This document shows positions 1 to 5,327 of a stretch of 6,521 nt of DNA, one piece after another. The stretch spans positions 1-6,521 of the forward strand of contig JAHEOI010000175.1 in assembly GCA_018610125.1 (NCBI GenBank), written 5' to 3'. The position numbers and the translations under genes are program-made. The stretch's first letter is position 1, and the number at the start of each line of letters is the position of its first letter. A model generated the notes under the pieces. It made no database searches. It was not told the origin of the DNA and worked only from the letters and a program-made list of their open reading frames with translations. The stretch comes from Verrucomicrobiota bacterium (GTDB lineage Bacteria; Verrucomicrobiota; Verrucomicrobiia; Limisphaerales; JAHEOI01).

Positions 1-1133
1 CCGCTGTTGCGTTTTCCTCGTTGGAGACGTGGCCGGACCGACTTTCTCGCAGGTGGGAACGCGTGGTCGGGCTCGGTCATTCCGGACCGGTCGTCGGGGA
101 CGAAAGACTTTATATTCACACCCGAGAAGGACTGAATGAGGTCGTCCGTTGTATTCGGTTGGATTCCGGTAAGGAGGTGTGGCGAAAGGAGTATCGTGCC
201 CCTTACAAAATCAACCCGGCAGCGAAAAAGCATGGCAAAGGACCGAAATCGACCCCGGCGCTGACCGAGGGGCATCTGGTCACGTTCGGGATCAATGGCA
301 CCTTGAGCTGCTGGAAGCCGAGCTCAGGGGAGGTGCGCTGGCAAAAAACATTTCGTGACGAATTCCCCGAGACCCAGCCGAGCTTCGGCACGGCAATGTC
401 GCCGTTGATCGATCGAGGAAGATGCATTGCGCATGTCGGAGGTGGCGAGGGGGGCGCCTTACGAGCATTCGATCTGGATTCCGGACGGGTGATCTGGAGC
501 TGGGAAGGTGACGGTCCCGGATATGCGTCGCCGATTATCGTCGAGATCGATGGCACGAGACAAATTGTGACGCAATCACGGCGGTATTGCATCGGTGTCG
601 CCGTGGACAGTGGCAGGCTCCTTTGGAAAATCCCGTTCACGACTCCTTATGAGCAAAATATTGTGACACCGGTCAAACACGGAAATGTCTTGATCTTTTC
701 CGGGCATCAACAAGGCACATTCGCCTATCGGTTAGAAAACAAAGAAGGGAACTGGACGCCGCGGAAAGTGTGGGAAGGCGCACGACCCTCCATGTACATG
801 AGCTCTCCGGTCTTGGTCAATGATTTGCTGTTTGGATTCGCCGAGCAAAATCGTGGCCAATTCTTTTGCATGGATGTCAAGAGCTTCGAGGTTAGATGGA
901 GGAGCTCGGCGCGAATGGGCAACAACGCTCTCTTGTTTAAGACCGACTCGAAGATCGTTTCGCTGACGTCCGAGGGAGAGCTTTTTGTGATCGACGCCAA
1001 TAGCCGCCGATTTGACGTAACAGCGCGATACACCGTTGCCGACACGCCAACTTGGTCACAGCCGGCATTTGTGGATGATACCGTCTTGATTAAAGCCAAA
1101 AAGAGGCTAATCGCTTGGACCGTGCAGCCCTAA
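1..1133 (+). CDS. PQQ-binding-like beta-propeller repeat protein, 5' partial
   Basis: The reading frame is open from base 3 and ends at TAA 1131-1133. A TTG at 21 is the first start-like codon, but I do not take it as the start: the frame is open upstream, and members of this family usually begin with a signal peptide and a WPxWRGPxRDG-like segment before the TWPxRL-like stretch seen here as ETWPDRL. Roughly 50 residues are therefore probably missing. The visible part is a series of propeller blades, each with a hydrophobic strand and a DSGKEVW-like turn (LDSGKEVWRKEY, PSSGEVRWQKTF, LDSGRVIWSWEG, VDSGRLLWKIPF). Conserved family stretches include GKGPKSTPAL, FGTAMSPL, YASPI, IVTPV, MYMSSPVL and the tail YTVADTPTWSQP. 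Such proteins are usually exported to the periplasm or cell surface. Their substrate and cofactor use are mostly unknown, and true PQQ binding cannot be claimed. The downstream gene is convergent, 55 bp away. Confidence 0.88.
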   Translation, partial: AVAFSSLETWPDRLSRRWERVVGLGHSGPVVGDERLYIHTREGLNEVVRCIRLDSGKEVWRKEYRAPYKINPAAKKHGKGPKSTPALTEGHLVTFGINGTLSCWKPSSGEVRWQKTFRDEFPETQPSFGTAMSPLIDRGRCIAHVGGGEGGALRAFDLDSGRVIWSWEGDGPGYASPIIVEIDGTRQIVTQSRRYCIGVAVDSGRLLWKIPFTTPYEQNIVTPVKHGNVLIFSGHQQGTFAYRLENKEGNWTPRKVWEGARPSMYMSSPVLVNDLLFGFAEQNRGQFFCMDVKSFEVRWRSSARMGNNALLFKTDSKIVSLTSEGELFVIDANSRRFDVTARYTVADTPTWSQPAFVDDTVLIKAKKRLIAWTVQP

Positions 1134-1188
1134 GTTCATGACATGGCGGGGGTTGCTCAAATCGCTGATCCTTGGTAAACGAACGTTA

Positions 1189-1545
1189 TTAGCCCGAGAG
1201 GTTTTTTAAATAGGTCTCAAGGCTCTTGACAAAGCTATTTACCGCGGTTTCCGCGTCCGGGGCCTCGAAATCCTCATAGCGCTTCGAGATCTCCCATGTT
1301 CGCTCAACCAACAGTTCTTCGTCGAACTCCTCACCGGAGCTTCGTTCTCGACCCACGAGCGCCGTGGGCTTGAGATGAAACAAATCCCGCTCCCACATGC
1401 GACAACGGAAATGATTATCGGATTCGGTATCTTGAAAGACCTCAATCCGTGTCGGGAGAAAGTGCTCGCCGACACAAAGGTCGAACTCGAGTGTGGTCAC
1501 AAGCTTGAAAACGGCGCTGGTCACGTACGGATGTGAGATCTTCAT
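1189..1545 (-). CDS. Hypothetical protein of unknown family (118 aa)
   Basis: I do not recognise this family. From ATG 1545 it gives 118 residues ending in TAA at 1191-1189. A TTG at 1581 would add 12 residues (MSRRRTTNRIDP), but that extension is basic and unlike the rest. A TAAAAT -10-like box at 1586-1591 would also place the transcript start beyond that TTG, so ATG is preferred. Neither start has a good Shine-Dalgarno sequence. The N-terminal half looks beta-rich, with alternating hydrophobic residues (VFKLVTTLEFDL, TRIEVFQD, HFRCRMWERDLF). The C-terminal third is acidic and helical (EEFDEELLVERTWEISKRY, then AVNSFVKSLETYL). There are two cysteines, C24 and C48. No signal peptide or membrane segment is visible, so it is probably a small soluble cytoplasmic protein. 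It is convergent with the propeller gene and divergent from the peroxiredoxin gene, which gives no functional clue. The sustained, protein-like composition across the frame supports a real gene. Confidence 0.68.
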   Translation of the reverse strand: MKISHPYVTSAVFKLVTTLEFDLCVGEHFLPTRIEVFQDTESDNHFRCRMWERDLFHLKPTALVGRERSSGEEFDEELLVERTWEISKRYEDFEAPDAETAVNSFVKSLETYLKNLSG

Positions 1546-1585
1546 AGGGTCGATTCTGTTCGTGGTGCGTCTTCGTGACAAGGGT

Positions 1586-1626
1586 ATTTTAGCTTTGACA
1601 TCGGGGGATGGACGACTAATTCTTAT
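1586..1626. promoter_or_regulatory. Possible overlapping divergent promoter elements
   Basis: On the plus strand TTGACA (1595-1600) is a perfect -35 match facing the peroxiredoxin gene. The best -10 candidates downstream are weak: TCTTAT at 1621-1626 has four of six matches but needs a 20-bp spacer. On the minus strand TAAAAT (plus bases 1586-1591) is a five-of-six -10 box facing the small hypothetical gene, without a recognisable -35. The two elements lie five bases apart, so divergent transcription from this spot is possible. This is inferred from consensus matching only. Confidence 0.25.
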
Positions 1627-1674
1627 TGGGGGTGACCAGTAAGTGAGCGAAACGTGTGAGATTTGATCAAACTT

Positions 1675-2313
1675 ATGGCATTACGATTAGGAGACAAGGC
1701 CCCGAATTTCACGGCGGAAACAACCGAAGGCAAAATCGACTTTCATGAGTGGCTGGGCAACAGTTGGGGAATCTTATTTTCTCATCCAGCCGATTACACA
1801 CCGGTCTGTACCACCGAGCTTGGAAAAGCCGCCAAGCTGAAGCCGGAGTTCGAAAAACGAAACGTCAAGATGATCGCGATCAGTGTCGATCCTTTGGCGT
1901 CCCATCAAGGTTGGACCAACGATATCAACGAGACGCAGCACACGACCTTGAATTTTCCAATCATCGCCGATCCGGATAAGGAAGTCGCGTCGCTTTACGA
2001 CATGATCCATCCGAACGCAGACGACAAGGCAACTGTGCGGTCGGTGTTTGTTATCGGTGATGATAAAAGGGTCAAGCTGACCCTGACTTATCCGGCCTCG
2101 ACGGGACGCAACTTCGATGAGCTGTTGCGCGTGATTGATTCACTGCAGTTGACCTCAAAGCATAAGCTCGCGACTCCGGCGGACTGGCGAAACGGAGAAG
2201 AGTGCATTGTTTCACCGAGTGTCAGTGATGAAGAGGCGCGCTCTACCTTTCCGAAAGGGGTTCGATGGGTTAAGCCATATCTGCGCTACACGCCTCAACC
2301 GGAGCGGACCTAG
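1675..2313 (+). CDS. Peroxiredoxin, 1-Cys (Prx6) type (212 aa)
   Basis: This thiol peroxidase reduces hydrogen peroxide, organic hydroperoxides and possibly phospholipid hydroperoxides in the cytoplasm. I use ATG 1675 rather than the in-frame TTG at 1663, because MALRLGDKAPNF matches the usual family N-terminus. No Shine-Dalgarno is evident for either start. The peroxidatic motif PxxxTxxC is intact: P38, T42 and C45 in HPADYTPVCTTELG. The active-site arginine is R122 (ATVRSVFVIGD). The Prx6-specific features are present: LTYPASTGRNFDELLRVID, the long C-terminal region with SPSVSDEEA, and the terminal YLRYTPQP, which is the same ending as in animal PRDX6. The length is normal for the family. 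A second cysteine, C177, is not at the usual resolving position of a 2-Cys Prx, so an external reductant such as a thioredoxin- or glutaredoxin-type protein is expected. Its stop codon overlaps that of the convergent ferredoxin gene. Confidence 0.95.
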   Translation: MALRLGDKAPNFTAETTEGKIDFHEWLGNSWGILFSHPADYTPVCTTELGKAAKLKPEFEKRNVKMIAISVDPLASHQGWTNDINETQHTTLNFPIIADPDKEVASLYDMIHPNADDKATVRSVFVIGDDKRVKLTLTYPASTGRNFDELLRVIDSLQLTSKHKLATPADWRNGEECIVSPSVSDEEARSTFPKGVRWVKPYLRYTPQPERT

Positions 2314-2906
2314 GGCACCTCCGCATGCGAATCGGGCTTGGGGGTGGTTTTCTGCTTGACGAGATCGGGCAGGTGCTTCGTGTCCATTTGGCAATGGATA
2401 TGCCGCTCCGGTAGGCACCGGAGGCAGGGGCCTTTTTTGCAGCGGTCTAGGCAATGCACCGGCTGAAGGCTGATGTTTTCCGAGGAGCCTTGTTCGGCTT
2501 GGATTTCTTTGAGCCGATCCCAAATCTGTTTCCCGCCGCGTTTCCAACAGTTGGCTTTAGTGCAAACTTGAACGACAACTTGACGGCCGGCCTCCGGTTG
2601 CCTGGTTTCAATTTCACTCCCTTGCTTGAGTGGAGTGATGGCGACCGCTTTCCGCTTAACCTTGGACGGTTGGCTTTCCTTCTTCGACGAGCGGTCATAT
2701 TGGCACTTCTCTCTTCCGTGAATCCGAACTCGGCTTCCCGGCTGTAATAGCCCCCGGATCCCTGACCTTAGCCCTTTTGCGATCTTTAGCTCATAGGCCA
2801 TGCCGTCGCACCTTAAGAGCAACGACTTCGGGGTGCCCTTTTTCATCTTGCCAAAGGCGACAAAATCGCCCTCCAGTTGAAATCGCTGCTTTGTCTCGTA
2901 GCTCAT
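2310..2906 (-). CDS. (2Fe-2S) ferredoxin domain protein with OB-like N-terminal domain (198 aa)
   Basis: The C-terminal domain (about 108-186) is a thioredoxin-like [2Fe-2S] ferredoxin of the NuoE/Fd type. The cluster ligands are expected to be C115 and C120 (VCTKANCWKRGG, spacing CX4C) and C152 and C156 (CLDRCKKGP, spacing CX3C). The N-terminal domain (about 5-70: FQLEGDFVAF, KSLLLRCDGMAYELKIAKGLR, LLQPGSRVRIHG) resembles the OB-like module fused to the same ferredoxin domain in cyanobacterial proteins, as I recall that family. A basic, low-complexity linker (about 71-107) joins them. Three more cysteines (C161, C164, C172) follow the cluster motif, where relatives mostly have other residues. 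It is a soluble cytoplasmic protein, probably an electron carrier or sensor; its partner is unknown. ATG 2906 begins just before the first conserved strand and no better start is seen, although the Shine-Dalgarno is weak (GGAAACG, distant). Its TAG stop shares a CTAG with the peroxiredoxin stop. Confidence 0.85.
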   Translation of the reverse strand: MSYETKQRFQLEGDFVAFGKMKKGTPKSLLLRCDGMAYELKIAKGLRSGIRGLLQPGSRVRIHGREKCQYDRSSKKESQPSKVKRKAVAITPLKQGSEIETRQPEAGRQVVVQVCTKANCWKRGGKQIWDRLKEIQAEQGSSENISLQPVHCLDRCKKGPCLRCLPERHIHCQMDTKHLPDLVKQKTTPKPDSHAEVP

Positions 2907-2934
2907 CGCGACGCTTTCGTTTCCGAATCTTGCA

Positions 2935-2947
2935 ATTGAGTCTCAAT
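2935..2947. promoter_or_regulatory. 13-bp perfect dyad, possible operator of the ferredoxin gene
   Basis: ATTGAG-T-CTCAAT is a perfect inverted repeat with a single central base, 28 bp upstream of the ferredoxin ATG. On the minus strand a TTGACG box (plus bases 2962-2967, five of six matches to the -35 consensus) lies so that a 17-bp spacer puts the -10 position (2939-2944) inside the dyad. That -10 sequence, GAGACT, is poor. Operator function is inferred from position and symmetry alone. Confidence 0.25.
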
Positions 2948-2995
2948 CTGAAAAAGGGTGGCGTCAAGCGAAAAGGAAGCGGATGAGGGGGAAGG

Positions 2996-3027
2996 ATCGG
3001 AGTATCGGAGTGTGGGAGTGTCGGGGG
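2996..3027. repeat. Imperfect octamer tandem repeat
   Basis: Four 8-base units follow each other: ATCGGAGT, ATCGGAGT, GTGGGAGT and GTCGGGGG. The first two are identical, the third differs at two positions, and the fourth has decayed into a G7 run (3023-3029). The repeat lies in the gap between the ferredoxin gene and the second GspF gene, in a strongly purine-biased stretch from about 2971. It could be a slippage-prone satellite. No coding role is visible. Confidence 0.5.
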
Positions 3028-3142
3028 GGCATGGAAAGAACACTTTCGTAAAGGGGGAGGTTTCAAGGTAAACTGCAGGGTCATGTCGCTTTTTGAATCG
3101 TATTTTTGGGCAATCATTGCTGTCGGGGTCGTGATAACGTCA

Positions 3143-4306
3143 TTAGCCGAGGTTAAGATTCTCAATCGCCCGTGCCCACACGAGGGCAAATCCGACACAA
3201 TGGATGCCGATCCAACCGACGATCAATAGCACGAAGAGGCTTGTTACCAACTGAGCGGCGGTTTGTTCCTGTTGGAAGGCGCGGGCATCAAGGCTTTCTT
3301 GCCAGCCGGCCAAAGCCTCTCGGAATCCGCCTCGTCGGTGAAAGGCATTTTGGAGGTGCCAGGACATCCCGCCTTTGACATCCATCTTGTTAACAGCCTC
3401 GTGGAGGGGGACTCCTTGGCGCAAAGAGGAGCGGACTGATTCCGCTTTTCTCATGAAGATGCGATTTGTTGTCGCGTGTCCCGCCCTATAGACGGCGTCT
3501 TCTTCCGGAAGCCCGCCATCCAGGAGGGTAACCAGCATGGACGAAAAGTCCCGCTTCATTCGGTTCCGATGCCAAGGCAAGGAGTAGAACAAACGATCCA
3601 ACCAACCGAGCCATCGAACGCGGGAGGAATTCACCCGATTCGGATCCAGTATGAAGAGAAGGCCGCCACCGGCAAAGATCGTGACCAAGACAAATCCGAG
3701 GCCGGCGCTTAACCAGCGATCTTGTTCGATGACGAATTCGAAGAATCCCGGAATTTCCGCGTGGAGGGCTGTTGTCACCTTCGATAAGGCACCGCGCATA
3801 AAGTTGGTGATTAACGTAAGGAAGATAAGGATCATGGGTGCGAAGGCAAAGCAGAAGAAGACGAGGTAATTAAGGGCTCCTCGAGTGCGTGAAACAGCGT
3901 CTGAAAGCATCCACTTGCAGGCTGTCAATGCCGTGCGAATGTCCCCGGCCTCCGACCCCGCCTTGATTACCGCGCGTCCTTTAGCTGGCAAGAGGGAGGG
4001 GACATGATCGATTGCCTCCGGGAACGTGTAGCCCATCTCGAGACTTTGCGCCAGATATTGGATCCTTGAATCGTGCCTCTGATCGGGAATTTTTGCGAGG
4101 TCCGTCACGGTTTGTTCCGGCCGCTTCCCTTCATCGAGACCGACCTGGAGCAGGTCCAAGAAAAGGCGTGACCGTTCCTGACGCCGTATCGGCAGGCCGA
4201 TTATCAACCCGGTCAGCAGACAAAGCCCGGTCAGAGGAAGCAGCCAAACAACGAACCAGCCGGCCGCGCCCAAACCGATTTGCAGTATATCAAGCCAGCT
4301 CTCCAT
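3143..4306 (-). CDS. Type II secretion system F family protein, second and divergent copy (387 aa)
   Basis: This is an inner-membrane platform protein of the GspF/PilC family, last gene of the visible operon. Two T2SSF-like repeats are present. The first (about 45-170) has LFLDLLQVGLDEGKRPEQTV, LEMGYTFPEAI and IKAGSEAGDIRTAL, followed by a membrane segment at 146-169. The second (about 250-378) has FSSMLVTLLDGGLPEEDAV, LRQGVPLHEAV and the final segment at 353-378. A further membrane segment lies at about 200-220. Unlike the usual family layout, the chain begins with an extra hydrophobic segment at about 13-40 in place of the soluble N-terminal tail. The second repeat is poorly conserved at the usual GE-NL position (RRGGFREAL). 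The start ATG 4306 is 22 bp after the stop of the first gspF-like gene and has no visible Shine-Dalgarno, so coupled translation is likely. The family assignment is good; the exact system (secretion or pilus) is unknown. Confidence 0.85.
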   Translation of the reverse strand: MESWLDILQIGLGAAGWFVVWLLPLTGLCLLTGLIIGLPIRRQERSRLFLDLLQVGLDEGKRPEQTVTDLAKIPDQRHDSRIQYLAQSLEMGYTFPEAIDHVPSLLPAKGRAVIKAGSEAGDIRTALTACKWMLSDAVSRTRGALNYLVFFCFAFAPMILIFLTLITNFMRGALSKVTTALHAEIPGFFEFVIEQDRWLSAGLGFVLVTIFAGGGLLFILDPNRVNSSRVRWLGWLDRLFYSLPWHRNRMKRDFSSMLVTLLDGGLPEEDAVYRAGHATTNRIFMRKAESVRSSLRQGVPLHEAVNKMDVKGGMSWHLQNAFHRRGGFREALAGWQESLDARAFQQEQTAAQLVTSLFVLLIVGWIGIHCVGFALVWARAIENLNLG

Positions 4307-4310
4307 CGTG

Positions 4311-4322
4311 ATCGCATGCGAT
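4311..4322. repeat. 12-bp perfect palindrome between the two gspF-like genes
   Basis: ATCGCATGCGAT is its own reverse complement and fills half of the 22-bp gap between the two platform genes. In the transcript it could form at most a 4-bp stem with a 4-base loop next to the downstream start, or it could be a chance or protein-binding site. It takes the place where a Shine-Dalgarno would be expected, and none is present. Confidence 0.4.
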
Positions 4323-4328
4323 TATTGG

Positions 4329-5327
4329 TTAGGAAGCGGCTCCCATCAACCTCATGACGTGAGCCAAAAACTGGAAAAGGGGCAACGCCTGGCCGGCGAT
4401 CATACCGGTCAGGAGGAGCACCGAAGCCGGCAATATCGCGTACAATATGAGGTCCATTCGATAATTGGCCCGATCGTAATAGATTTGGCTCGCGCGATGG
4501 AAGCCTTCGGCAACGTTTTCGCCGCTGTGTCCGACCAACCAGACGAATAATGAGGGAAAGATCTTGCTGGATCCCATAATGGCTGTTAATTGGGTATGGC
4601 CCGAAGCCAGTAAGCCATGCCAGCGAGTGAGCTCCTTGCCTGCGGGGCCGGGGGATTCCAGCTCGGCCATAAAGGCTACCGCCTGCTGTAACGGGCATCC
4701 GCTTCGTACCAGGAGCGCGATGGCATTGGCAACTTCAGCAAGCTTGGCCTCTTGGAATACCTTGATTCGCCAGAAAAGCCTTCGTTTTAGAGGGGGCACC
4801 ATGGCGATGCTCACAATCAATAGCAGGACAACGGCAATGAAAAGCGGTGGTGCCCACAGGCCGGCAGCGTACACTCCGAATTGCCAGGCCGGGCGGGCCA
4901 TTTCAATGGATTCGGAGACAGAGAGATCGTATCGGATCGAGCTGAGCACGAAGGCCAAAAACAGGGAGAGGAACAACGCGAGGGTCAGGACAATGACCGG
5001 ATAGACGAGAAGCCCCTTGAGGCGATTGCTTAAGCTATGGACGCGTTGATAATAGCCGGCCAGCAGATCCAAGACGGCGGCCAGTTGGTCGGTCTTGGCG
5101 CCAAGCTGAATCATCCGCACGTACAGGCTTGGAAGGTCGCGCTTGGCCAACGCGTCATTGATAGGTATGCCCTCACTTAAGTCCGATTGCAGAGCCAACA
5201 GCTCGTGACGCCAACGGCCTCCTTGCATTGCTAGGCATAAGTGGCGCAGGGCACCTTCAAGCGGCACGCCATTCCGAAGCATATTGGCGAGCTGTTGATT
5301 GAAAAAGGCCAGCTCATCGTATTTCAT
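4329..5327 (-). CDS. Type II secretion system F family protein, first copy (332 aa)
   Basis: This is the inner-membrane platform protein of the GspF/PilC family, which contacts the ATPase and couples its motion to pilin assembly. Both T2SSF repeats are clear. The first (about 5-130) has FFNQQLANMLRNGVPLEGAL, LSEGIPINDALAKRDLP, and YVRMIQLGAKTDQLAAVLDLLAGYY, followed by the membrane segment 106-129. The second (about 193-315) has LAEVANAIALLVRSGCPLQQAV and LVGHSGENVAEGF. Further membrane segments lie at about 151-177 and 293-314. At 332 residues it is shorter than the usual approximately 400, because the soluble N-terminal tail is absent and the first repeat starts almost at residue 1. ATG 5327 overlaps the ATPase stop as ATGA, which indicates translational coupling and explains the weak Shine-Dalgarno. 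The close resemblance to consensus suggests this is the main platform subunit, with the downstream copy as a specialised partner. Confidence 0.93.
   Translation of the reverse strand: MKYDELAFFNQQLANMLRNGVPLEGALRHLCLAMQGGRWRHELLALQSDLSEGIPINDALAKRDLPSLYVRMIQLGAKTDQLAAVLDLLAGYYQRVHSLSNRLKGLLVYPVIVLTLALFLSLFLAFVLSSIRYDLSVSESIEMARPAWQFGVYAAGLWAPPLFIAVVLLLIVSIAMVPPLKRRLFWRIKVFQEAKLAEVANAIALLVRSGCPLQQAVAFMAELESPGPAGKELTRWHGLLASGHTQLTAIMGSSKIFPSLFVWLVGHSGENVAEGFHRASQIYYDRANYRMDLILYAILPASVLLLTGMIAGQALPLFQFLAHVMRLMGAAS

Larger units (their letters stand above)
2907..3142. other. Intergenic region between ferredoxin and gspF-like genes
   Basis: No convincing gene lies here. A minus-strand frame crossing it is proline-rich only because of the purine-biased repeat. 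A plus-strand 48-codon frame starts at 3083 and runs antisense into the GspF gene; it is treated as a weak candidate only. The region holds the dyad, the octamer repeat, a small 11-bp dyad GCAATCATTGC (3110-3120), and a weak hairpin GAAAG-AACA-CTTTC (about 3034-3047). None is followed by a T-tract on the minus strand, so I cannot assign a terminator for the secretion operon. Confidence 0.55.

Noticed and set aside
21..23. TTG as the start of the PQQ propeller protein
   Set aside because: The frame is open to the window edge and the family normally has a signal peptide and further conserved residues before this point, so the gene is truncated by the window.
203..640. Minus-strand frame of 145 codons inside the propeller gene
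   Set aside because: It lies wholly antisense to a well-conserved gene and its product has no recognisable features.
725..1099. Minus-strand frame of 124 codons inside the propeller gene
   Set aside because: Antisense shadow of conserved propeller blades.
1134..1210. Terminator between the propeller gene and the small unknown gene
   Set aside because: The T-run at 1202-1207 is inside the coding end of the small gene and has no stable stem before it.
2454..2747. Plus-strand frame of 97 codons opposite the ferredoxin gene
   Set aside because: The opposite strand encodes the cluster cysteines and OB-like domain, while this frame has no family features.
2996..3027. Octamer repeat as a CRISPR array
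   Set aside because: The units are contiguous and only 8 bases long with no spacers, and no cas genes are present.
2791..3198. Minus-strand frame of 135 codons across the intergenic region
   Set aside because: Its proline-rich sequence comes from the purine-biased repeat, and it overlaps the ends of two well-supported genes.
4231..4698. Minus-strand frame of 155 codons across the junction of the two gspF-like genes
   Set aside because: It is in another frame of two conserved membrane proteins and has arginine- and proline-rich shadow composition.
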